Shown here: positions 8,980 through 17,487 of the stretch, one piece after another
Numbering within the stretch: the first letter of the stretch is position 1
How the letters are laid out: each line of letters starts with the position of its first letter
Origin: Desulfarculus baarsii DSM 2075
GTDB taxonomy: Bacteria; Desulfobacterota; Desulfarculia; Desulfarculales; Desulfarculaceae
Reading direction: 5' to 3'
NCBI RefSeq assembly: GCF_000143965.1
Contig: NC_014365.1
Span: 2,321,501 to 2,385,500, forward strand
Length of the DNA stretch: 64,000 bases
Program-made: the position numbers and the translations under genes
Notes under the pieces: model-generated
Database searches by the model: none
Told to the model about the DNA's origin: nothing
The model's input: the letters and a program-made list of their open reading frames with translations, nothing else

Positions 8980-10020
8980 TCAGCTCCCAACGCCGTCTTT
9001 TGCCTGTAGGGCGTTCAAGCGTTTTTCCAGTTTTTTGACCCGATCGAACAGGTCCGCCAGCCGACGGCCGACGGCGACGTTGCGCAGCCACATGCGGTGG
9101 GGGATGGCCGGAATGCCCGCGACGATTTCGCCGGGCTTGAGATCGCCGTGCACGCCTGATTTGGCGGCAATCTTGACGTCGTCGCCGATGGTCAAGTGGC
9201 CGGCCACGCCGGTCTGGCCGCCCATGATCACGTTTTTGCCCACCGTGGTCGAACCGCTGACGCCAACCTGGGCCACCAGCAAGGTGTTTTCGCCGATGAC
9301 GCAGTTGTGGGCCACATGAACCATGTTGTCGGTCTTGACGCCGCGCTGGATCCAGGTGCGACCCAGGGCGGCCCGGTCGATGGTGTTGCCCGCGCCGATC
9401 TCCACGTCGTCGTCGATCTGCACCACGCCCACCTGGGGAATCTTGAAATGCCCGTCGGCGGTGGGCACGAAACCATAGCCGTCCGCCCCGATGACCGTGC
9501 CCGAATGGATGATGCAACGGTTGCCGACCAGGCAGCCATGCCCGATGGTCACGTTGGGGTGGATCACCGTGTCGTCGCCCACGCGCGCGCCCTCGCCCAC
9601 GTAGACGCCGGGGTGGATCACCGACCGATCGCCGATGCGGGCGTTTTCGCCCACATAGGCCAGGGCGTGGACGCTCACATCCAGGCCCAGTTGGGCCGAC
9701 GGGGCCACTTCGGCCCGAGGGTGCACGCCCATGGGCTGATAGGGTTTTTGGGTGGCCACGGTCAAGATCTTGGCGAAGGCCAAGTAGGGATCGTCGACGC
9801 GGATCACCGCCAGGCCCGGCGGGACGTCTTGATCGGGCCTGACCAACACCACGCCGGCCCGGCAGCCGGCCAGGGCCGGCGCGTACTTCGGGTTGGCCAG
9901 AAAGGTCAGCTCATCGTGGCCGGCCTCCTGGATGCCGTTTATCCCCGAAACGACCCGGTCGGCGGGGCCATCCAGGCTCCCGCCGACCAATTCGGCCAAT
10001 TGGGCCAGGCTAAGCTCCAA
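8980..10020 (-). CDS. lpxD: UDP-3-O-(3-hydroxyacyl)glucosamine N-acyltransferase
   Basis: This 346-residue trimeric acyltransferase adds the N-linked 3-hydroxyacyl chain in the third step of lipid A synthesis. The N-terminal uridine-binding domain (about 1-100) ends with the LAFAKILTV block. The beta-helix of hexapeptide repeats follows (about 100-310), with GADGYGFVP, the catalytic histidine region MVHVAHNCVIGENT, and QTGVAGHLTIGDD. A C-terminal helix (FDRVKKLEKRLNAL) closes it. The start is a TTG at 10020, about 20 bp after skp. No better in-frame start is visible upstream. Confidence 0.95.
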   Translation of the reverse strand: MELSLAQLAELVGGSLDGPADRVVSGINGIQEAGHDELTFLANPKYAPALAGCRAGVVLVRPDQDVPPGLAVIRVDDPYLAFAKILTVATQKPYQPMGVHPRAEVAPSAQLGLDVSVHALAYVGENARIGDRSVIHPGVYVGEGARVGDDTVIHPNVTIGHGCLVGNRCIIHSGTVIGADGYGFVPTADGHFKIPQVGVVQIDDDVEIGAGNTIDRAALGRTWIQRGVKTDNMVHVAHNCVIGENTLLVAQVGVSGSTTVGKNVIMGGQTGVAGHLTIGDDVKIAAKSGVHGDLKPGEIVAGIPAIPHRMWLRNVAVGRRLADLFDRVKKLEKRLNALQAKDGVGS

Positions 10021-10040
10021 TTGCGCAACTCTCTGTTTGG

Positions 10041-10577
10041 TTATTTATACTTGGCGTCGTAGGCCGAGATCACCTCCTGGGTGATGTCGCGGCTGGCCGG
10101 CACGTAAACCACGCCCGAACGCTTGTCCATCATCAAGTCGTAGTTTTCCTTGACGCCGATGGCCTGCACCAGTTCGAGCATCTTGCGCTGCAGGGGCTCG
10201 ACCAGGCGCCGTTCGGCGGCGGAAAGCTCCTGGCGCACATCGTCGCGCAGGTCGTTGAACTGCTTCATCTTCTTTTTGAGTTCATACTCTTTCTGAATCT
10301 TGACGTCGCTCTTCATCATGTCTTGGGCGTCAAGCAGATAGCTGCGCAACTTGTTGATCTCGTCGCCCAACTCTTTCATTTCGTTCTGACGTTTTTCGGC
10401 CTGCCGCTTGAGTTCGGCCTGGGCCCGCTTGCCTTCCTTGCATTCGGTCATGGCCTGCATCATGTCGACCACAACGATCTTGCCCTCGGCCTTGGCCACC
10501 GCGGGAACCGCGGCCACGCCCATGATCATGAGCAGCCCCAGGCCGACCGCGGTGATTTTTCTGCTGACGAAAGTCAT
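10041..10577 (-). CDS. skp: OmpH/Skp-family periplasmic chaperone
   Basis: This is a 178-residue secreted protein. A signal peptide (about 1-30: positively charged start, hydrophobic core, cleavage near AVAKAEG) is followed by the Skp/OmpH beta segment KIVVVDMMQAM. A long charged coiled coil (about 45-130, rich in K, E, Q and R) comes next and then a short C-terminal beta region. Skp trimers hold unfolded outer-membrane proteins in the periplasm for the BAM complex. The ATG at 10577 has an AGGAG site 8 bases upstream. It lies 35 bp downstream of bamA and before lpxD, the usual order. Confidence 0.93.
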   Translation of the reverse strand: MTFVSRKITAVGLGLLMIMGVAAVPAVAKAEGKIVVVDMMQAMTECKEGKRAQAELKRQAEKRQNEMKELGDEINKLRSYLLDAQDMMKSDVKIQKEYELKKKMKQFNDLRDDVRQELSAAERRLVEPLQRKMLELVQAIGVKENYDLMMDKRSGVVYVPASRDITQEVISAYDAKYK

Positions 10578-10612
10578 TGCAAAACTCTCCTGATTCCCGA
10601 TCCATTTAGGTA

Positions 10613-13273
10613 TTAGAACATGCTGCCGATGGTGAATTCCCAGTTGGCCGTGTCCTCGTCGGGTTGCGGATCGAGGACATAACCATACTCCAGGCGCAAC
10701 GGCCCCAAGGGCGAAAGCCAGCGCACGCCCGCGCCGATGCTGCGGCGCATGTCGCCCACGTCATAGCCGTCGTCCTTGGTCCAGACGTTGCCGGTGTCGA
10801 AGAAAACCACGCCGGTGAGGCCGGCCTTGGGCACCAACGGGAAGCGATACTCCAGGTTGAACAGCAGCATGCGCTCGCCACCGATGCGCTCGCCCTGCAC
10901 GTCGCGGGGGCTGACCGACATGTACTCGAAGCCGCGCAGGGTGTTGATGCCGCCCAGGTAGAATTTCTCGTACATGGGCAGATCGCCGCCCGATTGCTGC
11001 TCGACCCAGCCGATGCGGCCATGGGCCACGAAGACGGTCTCCCAGAACAGGGGGAAGTACCAACCCGAATCGCCGATGGCCTTGATAAAGGCGTTGGTGC
11101 CGCCCAGGGGACCGCCGGCGTATTCCACGCTGACGCTGTTATCGGAGCCCTCGGTGGCGTTGAAGGTCTGGTCGCGGGTGTCGCGCCGCACCAGGCCGCG
11201 CACCGAACTGGTGGTGTGCCAACCCTCCTGATCCTTGACGTAGGCCGAAGCCGAACTGGAAATGTCGGTGATGTTGGCCTCTTCATACTTGTAGTAGGTG
11301 TAGACGCGCGTGGCGTAGATCGGCGTGGGGAAGCCGAAGCGCAGCTGGCCGCCGATGGCCTCCTTGTCGTAATCGATATACTCGCGCTCCCAGTCGTAGA
11401 GGTCGAAGCCGGCGCTGATGGGCCGGTCGAAGAGCCACGGCTCGGTGAAGCTGAGGGTGTAGCGGGTGGACTTGCCGCCGATCTGCCCCGACAACTCCAG
11501 GCGTTGGCCGCGGCCGAAAAGGTTGTTTTCGGCGATGGAGCCCATGACCATGAAGCTGTCCTGGGTGGAGTAGCCGGCGCCCACCGAGATCTGGCCGGTG
11601 CGCTTTTCCTTGACCTTGATGTTGAGGTTCATCTGCTCCTGGCTGGAGCCCTTGGTGGTCGAAACCTGAACGTCCTCGAAGAAGTTGAGCCGACGCAGGC
11701 GAATGTTGGCGTTTTTGATGGTGTCGCCGGAGAACAGATCGCCCTCGGCCGAATCCAGCTCGCGACGGATGACGTAGTCGCGGGTGCGGTCGTTGCCGGT
11801 GATGACGATGTTCTCGAAAAACACCTTGACGCCCTTGACGATGGTGAAATCGATATCTACGGTGTTTTTCTTAAGGTCTTCCTTGATTTGAGGCCGGACT
11901 TCAACGTAGGCGAAGCCCTTGTTGGAGTAGGCGCCGCTGATGCGCATGAGGTCTTCGCGCAGGTTGTTGCGGTTGTACCACTCGCCGGTCTTGGTTTTCA
12001 TGCCCTCCTGAAGCTGATCCTTGCTGAAGAGCAGGTCGCCCGAGAAATTCAGGGCGCCGACCTTGAAGCGCGGACCCTCGACGATTTTGATGGTGATGAT
12101 CAGGCCCTTTTCGCCGCGACTGATCTGGGGCGCGCCGACCTGGGCCATCATATAGCCGTTATTGTAGTAAAAATCGCTGATGTGCTGGGTGTCCTGTTCG
12201 AGCTTGTTTTTTTCCAGCACGTCGGCGTCGGTCAGCCACGTGAACCAGCCCGAACCCTGGGTGCTCATCTGGTCTTGCAACTCGTCGGCGTCGAAGTTGT
12301 TGTTGCCTTCGAACTTGATCTCGCTGATCAGGACTTTTTCGCCCTCGGTGATGTCGAACTTGACGGCCTTGTCGCCGCTGGGCAGGTCGCTGACCTGGTA
12401 GGTGACCTTGGCGTCGTAGTAGCCCTTGTTGTGGTACATGTCGAGGATCTTGCGCTCGGCGTCCTTGATGGCGTCTGGCTTGTAGACGCTGAAGGTCTTG
12501 ACGCCGATGTCGTCCTGGATGTCCTGGGCGTCGATGGCCTTGGCCCCAGCCACGGTGACTTCTTTGATCGTCGGCTTTTCCTTGACCGAGACCACCACCA
12601 CCTTGCCGCGTTCGCTGTCACGGGTCTTGACGCGCACATCGTCGAAGTAGCCCAGCTTCCAGACATCCTTGATGTCGTCGTTGAGCCGGATGGTCGAGAA
12701 CGGCCCGCCGGCCTTGGTCTTCATCGCCGCCCGGATGGCCTCGGCCTCGATGCGTTTGTTGCCCTCGACCTCCACCTCGGCCACCTGCTCGCGGCCAGAG
12801 GCCAGCACGGCCACTTCACGGGCCAGCTTGGCGGTCATGTCATCCAGCGAATCAAGGCCCACGCCCTCGCCGAAGACCGTCTGCGGACGACGAATGCCCA
12901 GCACGTCGAGCACCTTGACGTCAACCGACACCCGCGAGCCGATCTTGGTCAGCGAGCCGTAGACGGCGTACTCCGCGCCCAAGCGGTCGGCGATCTTGCG
13001 GGCCAGGGCCAAGTCCAGCGGTTGATTCATGGAACGCAGGGTCTGGTTGACTTCATCGGCGGCGATGACGCTCACGCCCTCCTTCGTCAACCGATCACGC
13101 AGGGATTTCTGCAAATCCATGCTGAGGTAATTGATCGAATCGCCGCTGAAGATCTGGAACGGAAAAACCGCCACCCTGCCCTGCTCGGCCGCCGCCGCGG
13201 CCAGGGGTTGGGCGATCAGCGCCAGCAGCAGCAACAACAACCAGCAGGTTTTCCTAACCGCGCCGCCAAACAT
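10613..13273 (-). CDS. bamA: Outer membrane protein assembly factor BamA with extra N-terminal domain
   Basis: This is an 886-residue outer-membrane assembly factor. A signal peptide (about 1-28) is followed by a segment starting RVAVFPFQIFSGDSINYLS (about 30-155) that resembles TolB-N/LpoB-type periplasmic domains and is absent from E. coli BamA. POTRA repeats run from about 160 to 560, the first opening with VAEVEVEGNKRIE. The 16-strand barrel follows, with the conserved barrel-loop motif LGGINTLRGFE. The chain ends in phenylalanine, as expected for an outer-membrane protein. I chose the ATG at 13273 because it directly precedes the signal peptide and has GGAG upstream. A longer in-frame extension lacks both. 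Confidence 0.95.
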   Translation of the reverse strand: MFGGAVRKTCWLLLLLLALIAQPLAAAAAEQGRVAVFPFQIFSGDSINYLSMDLQKSLRDRLTKEGVSVIAADEVNQTLRSMNQPLDLALARKIADRLGAEYAVYGSLTKIGSRVSVDVKVLDVLGIRRPQTVFGEGVGLDSLDDMTAKLAREVAVLASGREQVAEVEVEGNKRIEAEAIRAAMKTKAGGPFSTIRLNDDIKDVWKLGYFDDVRVKTRDSERGKVVVVSVKEKPTIKEVTVAGAKAIDAQDIQDDIGVKTFSVYKPDAIKDAERKILDMYHNKGYYDAKVTYQVSDLPSGDKAVKFDITEGEKVLISEIKFEGNNNFDADELQDQMSTQGSGWFTWLTDADVLEKNKLEQDTQHISDFYYNNGYMMAQVGAPQISRGEKGLIITIKIVEGPRFKVGALNFSGDLLFSKDQLQEGMKTKTGEWYNRNNLREDLMRISGAYSNKGFAYVEVRPQIKEDLKKNTVDIDFTIVKGVKVFFENIVITGNDRTRDYVIRRELDSAEGDLFSGDTIKNANIRLRRLNFFEDVQVSTTKGSSQEQMNLNIKVKEKRTGQISVGAGYSTQDSFMVMGSIAENNLFGRGQRLELSGQIGGKSTRYTLSFTEPWLFDRPISAGFDLYDWEREYIDYDKEAIGGQLRFGFPTPIYATRVYTYYKYEEANITDISSSASAYVKDQEGWHTTSSVRGLVRRDTRDQTFNATEGSDNSVSVEYAGGPLGGTNAFIKAIGDSGWYFPLFWETVFVAHGRIGWVEQQSGGDLPMYEKFYLGGINTLRGFEYMSVSPRDVQGERIGGERMLLFNLEYRFPLVPKAGLTGVVFFDTGNVWTKDDGYDVGDMRRSIGAGVRWLSPLGPLRLEYGYVLDPQPDEDTANWEFTIGSMF

Positions 13274-13292
13274 CCTGTCACGCTCCACGCCG

Positions 13293-14036
13293 CTAGTCCA
13301 CCGGATGGGCCAGGCCGTCGGCCAACCTGATCCGCCGGTCCATGACCGCGGCAAGCCTTTCATTGTGGGTAGCCACCAGGGTCGTCAGACCCCGCTGGTC
13401 ATTCAATCCTTGCAACAGGTCGAAAACAAGTCGGCCGGTGCGCTCGTCCAGGTTGCCCGTGGGCTCGTCGGCCAACAGAACCCGGGGTTGACGCACCAGG
13501 GCGCGGGCGATGGCCACCCGCTGTTGCTCGCCGCCGGACAACTCGGCCAGACGATGCTGGCGGCGATGGCCCATCCCCACGGCCTCCAAAAGATCCTCGG
13601 CCGCTTCCTGGGCCTTGGCCTTTGGCGTCCTGGCGATGAGGGCGGGCATCATGACGTTCTCGAGCGCCGAAAACTCGGGCAAAAGGTGATGAAACTGAAA
13701 CACGAAGCCTATATGTTCGTTCCTGAACGCGGCCAGGGCCGGTTCGTCCATCTTGAACAGATCGCGCCCGGCCACCAGCAACTGCCCCGACGTGGGGCGA
13801 TCCAAGGCCCCGGTGATGTGCAACAGCGTGGACTTGCCCACGCCCGAGGCCCCCAGCACGGCCACCATCTGGCCGGCATGCACGCTGAGGTCGAGCCCCT
13901 TGAGCACCTCGACCTTCTGCCCGGCCAGGACATAGCTCTTGCAAAGCTTCCTTATATGAATTAATGCCTGGCCTTCTGTCAAGTGTTCTGGGCCTCCTAG
14001 CCCCTCGCCATGGCCTCGCGGCGCGTTCCGGCTCAT
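13293..14036 (-). CDS. lolD: Lipoprotein-releasing system ATP-binding protein LolD
   Basis: This 247-residue ABC ATPase powers release of lipoproteins from the inner membrane. It has Walker A GASGVGKST, the Q-loop FQFHHLLPEFSALENVMMP typical of LolD/FtsE-type ATPases, signature LSGGEQQRVAIARAL, Walker B VLLADEPTGNLD and the switch region VATHNERL. The ATG at 14036 overlaps the lolC stop by 4 bp (ATGA). That adds about 25 residues before the usual LolD start near HIRKLCKSY, where no good start codon is seen. The pair lolC-lolD is consistent with a single LolC/E-type permease homodimer. Confidence 0.94.
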   Translation of the reverse strand: MSRNAPRGHGEGLGGPEHLTEGQALIHIRKLCKSYVLAGQKVEVLKGLDLSVHAGQMVAVLGASGVGKSTLLHITGALDRPTSGQLLVAGRDLFKMDEPALAAFRNEHIGFVFQFHHLLPEFSALENVMMPALIARTPKAKAQEAAEDLLEAVGMGHRRQHRLAELSGGEQQRVAIARALVRQPRVLLADEPTGNLDERTGRLVFDLLQGLNDQRGLTTLVATHNERLAAVMDRRIRLADGLAHPVD

Positions 14037-15256
14037 TCGTACCTCAAGGCCTCCACCGGGTCCAGCGCGCCGGCCTGGGCCGCGGGATAGATCGTGGCCA
14101 ACAGGCTGATAATCATCGCGCTGACGGCCACGATGGCCACGGTCAGCGGGTCCACCTCCACCGGCAACGTGCCCAAGGCGTAAATCTCCTTGGGCAGCTC
14201 GATGAACTGATAGCGCGCCAACACGGCGCACAACACCAGCCCCCCGGCCACGCCGATGAGCGTGCCGGCCACGCCGATGGTCAGGCCCACCATTGTAAAG
14301 ATGCGCCGCACGGCCTTGCGCGAGGCGCCCATGGCCTTGAGCACGCCGATGTCGGCGGTCTTGTCCATCACCAGCATTATAAGCGAACTGACGATGCCAA
14401 AGGCGGCAACCAGCACGATCAGGGTCAAAATTATGAACATCACCACCCGTTCCAGCTTGAGCGCCGCGAACAGGGTGTGGTTCATGCGGATCCAATCGCG
14501 GGTGTAATACTCGAAACCAAGGGCCTCGGTCAACCGCGCGGCCACCTCGGGCGCCTTGTAAATATCGCGGATATTGACCTCCAGCCCGCTGACCGCGCCT
14601 CCCAGCCCGAAAAACTCGCGCCCCGCCGCCAGCGAGACATAGCAAACGCTCGAATCGTATTGATACATGCCCGACTCGAACACGCCCACCACCCGGAACG
14701 GCTCGCTACGCGGCAGGCGGCCCACCGGCGTGTCGTCGCCTAGCGGGTTGACCACGCTGACCACCGAGCCCATGTGCAGGCCCATCGAACGGGCCATGGC
14801 CGCGCCGACGATGATCCCCGGCGGCGTGCGGCCATCATCCAGGGCCGAGAGGCTGCCGCTGATCATGATCTCCTGGAGGTCGAGCACCTTGGCGGCGCTG
14901 GCCACGTCGATGCCCCGCAGCAGCGCTCCGCCGGCGTCGCCGGGCGCCAAGAGCATCACCTGGCCATAGACAAAGGGCGCCACGGCCGTGACGTCCGGGT
15001 CTTGGCGCACCTTGGCCATGACCGCCTCGGGGTCGTCGATGCTGCCCGAAAGGCCGTGGACCAGCACGTGGGAGCTCTGGCCCAGAATCTTCTTTTGCCA
15101 CTCGCGCTGGAAGCCGCCCATCACCGAAAGCACCACGATCAACGCGCACACGCCCAGGGCCACCCCGGCCATGGAGAGCATGGTGATAACGGAAATGAAG
15201 GCCTGCTTGCGCCGCGAGCGCAGATAACGCAGGGCGACGAAGGATTCGAAACCCAT
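14033..15256 (-). CDS. lolC: Lipoprotein-releasing system permease LolC/LolE
   Basis: This 407-residue inner-membrane permease works with LolD to extract lipoproteins and hand them to LolA. It has the MacB/FtsX architecture: an N-terminal helix after FVALRYLRSRR, a large periplasmic domain (about 50-260), then three helices with the FtsX core segment MLVMDKTADIGVLKAMGAS. I used the ATG at 15256, which overlaps the lysS stop (TGATG). A TTG one codon upstream is also possible. Only one permease gene is present here, so it probably acts as a homodimer. Confidence 0.93.
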   Translation of the reverse strand: MGFESFVALRYLRSRRKQAFISVITMLSMAGVALGVCALIVVLSVMGGFQREWQKKILGQSSHVLVHGLSGSIDDPEAVMAKVRQDPDVTAVAPFVYGQVMLLAPGDAGGALLRGIDVASAAKVLDLQEIMISGSLSALDDGRTPPGIIVGAAMARSMGLHMGSVVSVVNPLGDDTPVGRLPRSEPFRVVGVFESGMYQYDSSVCYVSLAAGREFFGLGGAVSGLEVNIRDIYKAPEVAARLTEALGFEYYTRDWIRMNHTLFAALKLERVVMFIILTLIVLVAAFGIVSSLIMLVMDKTADIGVLKAMGASRKAVRRIFTMVGLTIGVAGTLIGVAGGLVLCAVLARYQFIELPKEIYALGTLPVEVDPLTVAIVAVSAMIISLLATIYPAAQAGALDPVEALRYE

Positions 15257-16797
15257 CAACCCTGCTCGGGCCTCAACAGAGGGAACAAGATCACTTCCCG
15301 GATGCTTGGCTGGTCGGTCAAGAGCATCACCAGCCGGTCGATGCCCACGCCCTCGCCGGCCGTGGGCGGCATGCCGTACTCCAGGGCCCGCACGTAATCG
15401 GCGTCCATGAACTGGGCCTCGTCGTCGCCGGCCTCGCGCTCGGCAACCTGGGCGAAAAAGCGCTCGCGCTGGTCGTCGGGGTCGTTGAGTTCGCTGAAAC
15501 CGTTGCCCATCTCGCGGCCGGCGATGAAAAATTCGAAGCGATCGACGATGTCCGGGTCGAGGTCGTTGGTGCGGCTAAGCGGCGAGATGTCGCGCGGATA
15601 GCCGGTGATGAAAGTCGGCTGCCACAGATGGGGCTCGACGGTCACGTCGAAAATCTTGGCCAGGGCCTTGCCGATGTTGTCACCGGTCTTGTGCTGGCCA
15701 CCCAGATGGGCCGACATGTTCATGGCCTTTTCGATGTCGAAAAGCACCTCGGGCGGGGCCTTGCCGATCTCCAGCAGGCTGCTGCGAAAGTCCAGGTTCT
15801 CCCACGGCGGGGTCAGGTCGATCTGACGGCCCTGGTAATCGAACTTCAGCGAGCCGTGCACGGCCATGGCGCAGGCCCCCAGCATCTGCTCGGTGATGGA
15901 CATGAGGTCTTCGTAGGAGGCGTAGCTCATGTAAAATTCGAGCATGGTGAACTCGGGGTTGTGGCGGATGCTGATGCCTTCGTTACGGAAATTGCGGTTG
16001 AGCTCGAAAACGCGCTCCAGCCCGCCGACCACCAGCCGCTTGAGGTAGAGCTCCGGGGCCACCCGCAGATAGAGCTTCATGCCCAGGGCGTTGTGGTAGG
16101 TCTCGAAGGGCCGGGCCGTGGCCCCGCCGGGGATGACCTGCATCATCGGCGTTTCCACCTCCATGAAGCCCAGCTCGGTGAGATGGCCGCGGATGGTGTT
16201 GACGATCTTGGAGCGGGCGGTGAAAATGCCGCGCACCTCGTCGTTCATGATCAAATCGAGGTAACGCTGGCGATAACGCTGCTCCACGTCGGTCAGGCCG
16301 TGGAACTTCTCGGGCAGCGAGCGATAGCTCTTGGTCACCAGACGCAGCATCTCCACGCGCAGCGTCAGCTCGCGGGTCTTGGTGCGGAAAAGCGCGCCCT
16401 TGACCCCGATGATGTCGCCCACGTCAAGCTTGCGGAAAAGCTCGAACTCCTCGGGCGAAAGAGAGTCTTTCTGCACATGGAGTTGGATCTGGCCGCTGCG
16501 GTCGCGCAGCTTGACAAAGGCGGCCTTGCCAAACGAGCGGATGGCCATGATCCGCCCGGCGATCATGAATTTAACGTCTTCCAGAGACTCCAGCCGGGCC
16601 GCGTCCAGATGGTCGTATTGGGCGCGCAGTTTGCCGACGGTGTCGCGGGGGCGAAAGGTGTTGGGAAACAGCGGATAGCCCATCTGTTGAATATCTTCGG
16701 CTTTTTTGCGGCGCTGGCGCATCAGGACGTTTTCGTCGAGGATGGCCTCCGGGGCGCTGGCCGCCACGGGCTTGTTCTTTTGTTCGGTGTTTGCCAA
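15256..16797 (-). CDS. lysS: Lysyl-tRNA synthetase, class II
   Basis: This class IIb synthetase attaches lysine to tRNA-Lys. The N-terminal OB-fold anticodon domain (about 60-160) includes VKFMIAGRIMAIRSFGKAAF. Motif 1 lies near GFMEVETPMM, motif 2 is FRNEGISIRHNPEFTMLEFY, and motif 3 is the C-terminal GEGVGIDRLVMLL. I start it at the TTG at 16797, giving 513 residues, because GGAG lies about 11 bases upstream. An in-frame TTG at 16863 would add 22 residues but has no evident ribosome site. It heads the lipoprotein/lipid A operon, so translation and envelope supply may share a transcript. Confidence 0.93.
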   Translation of the reverse strand: MANTEQKNKPVAASAPEAILDENVLMRQRRKKAEDIQQMGYPLFPNTFRPRDTVGKLRAQYDHLDAARLESLEDVKFMIAGRIMAIRSFGKAAFVKLRDRSGQIQLHVQKDSLSPEEFELFRKLDVGDIIGVKGALFRTKTRELTLRVEMLRLVTKSYRSLPEKFHGLTDVEQRYRQRYLDLIMNDEVRGIFTARSKIVNTIRGHLTELGFMEVETPMMQVIPGGATARPFETYHNALGMKLYLRVAPELYLKRLVVGGLERVFELNRNFRNEGISIRHNPEFTMLEFYMSYASYEDLMSITEQMLGACAMAVHGSLKFDYQGRQIDLTPPWENLDFRSSLLEIGKAPPEVLFDIEKAMNMSAHLGGQHKTGDNIGKALAKIFDVTVEPHLWQPTFITGYPRDISPLSRTNDLDPDIVDRFEFFIAGREMGNGFSELNDPDDQRERFFAQVAEREAGDDEAQFMDADYVRALEYGMPPTAGEGVGIDRLVMLLTDQPSIREVILFPLLRPEQG

Positions 16798-17103
16798 TTT
16801 CCCACGACTCCCCAAAAACCGCCACCGCTGGAACAATACCTTTTGGGGCGGGTTTTCCCACAAACTAGGCTAATTTATCTACGGCAGCCCCACTCTTTTG
16901 TCAAGGCCGCTTGCAAGGGCGATTATCCGGTTATAAATTAGCCTTGACACCATAAAGGGCGGCGGCCATAATTGCCATCTTGATTATCCCGGTCGCCGTG
17001 GTCGTTGGTTTCGCCAAAAGCGGCCGGGCTAGTTTTGTGTTGTTTGGGCGAAATTACATCGCCGGGGCCAAGGCCCGGCTTACTCATCTTAAGGAGCCAA
17101 GAG
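16798..17103. other. Divergent intergenic region between lysS and the PxxKW gene
   Basis: This region of about 300 bases must hold the start of the large minus-strand operon and the promoter of the plus-strand PxxKW gene. The plus-strand promoter is clear and listed separately. I see no convincing minus-strand sigma70 boxes. No protein-like frame is supported here. Confidence 0.6.
16944..16972 (+). promoter_or_regulatory. Near-consensus sigma70 promoter
   Basis: TTGACA at 16944-16949 and CATAAT at 16967-16972 are separated by exactly 17 bases. This is a strong housekeeping promoter facing the PxxKW gene, with a leader of about 125 bases before its ATG at 17104. Confidence 0.75.
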
Positions 17104-17382
17104 ATGCTGTGCACCACCACCCGCGAGGGGAATGAATGCGCCTTCATGAGCAAAAACGGTTGCACCTTTAGCGGCGGCACCTGCAACCCCGCCATCGAGG
17201 CTTGCCTGGGTTGCGAGCGCTTGGTGACGGCCGGCGACATGCAATACTGCTCCAGCTACCCCGACCCGGCCGCCAAATGGCGCTACGGCGTGTGTAACTT
17301 CGCCACCCATGTCAAGGGCACGTCCAAGGAAGAGGCCAAGATCAACCCCCTCAAGGCCAGCCGCCGCGCCCACCGTCGCTAG
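17104..17382 (+). CDS. PxxKW family cysteine-rich protein
   Basis: This is a 92-residue cysteine-rich protein. Eight cysteines lie in the first 67 residues, including GCTFSGGTC, EACLGCERL and the family-defining PAAKWRYGVCNFATH. This motif marks a small family found mainly in sulfate-reducing Desulfobacterota. Its function is unknown; metal or iron-sulfur binding is a guess from the cysteines. The ATG at 17104 has AAGGAG 8 bases upstream. It is monocistronic, with a strong promoter in front and a clean terminator behind, which suggests a well-expressed protein. Confidence 0.85.
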   Translation: MLCTTTREGNECAFMSKNGCTFSGGTCNPAIEACLGCERLVTAGDMQYCSSYPDPAAKWRYGVCNFATHVKGTSKEEAKINPLKASRRAHRR

Positions 17383-17402
17383 TTTCGGCGCGTCCGCGAC
17401 AA

Positions 17403-17432
17403 AAAAACCGGCTCCTCGCGGGGCCGGTTTTT
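17403..17432. terminator. Rho-independent terminator, likely bidirectional
   Basis: A 10-bp perfect stem (17403-17412 with 17423-17432) of A5 plus CCGGC is flanked by A and T runs on both sides, so it can end the PxxKW transcript and the converging Hdr transcript. Confidence 0.8.
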
Positions 17433-17487
17433 CGCGTTTGCCCCGGCCGCCGATCGCGGCCAAAGCGCATTTTTGCCGCAAAGCCCG

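Noticed and set aside
10664-13330. 888-codon plus-strand open frame opposite bamA
   Set aside because: Antisense shadow rich in A, V, D and H caused by high third-position GC; bamA fully explains the region.
13274-13363. Longer BamA start adding 30 residues
   Set aside because: The extension precedes a good signal peptide, has no ribosome site and lies over the end of lolD.
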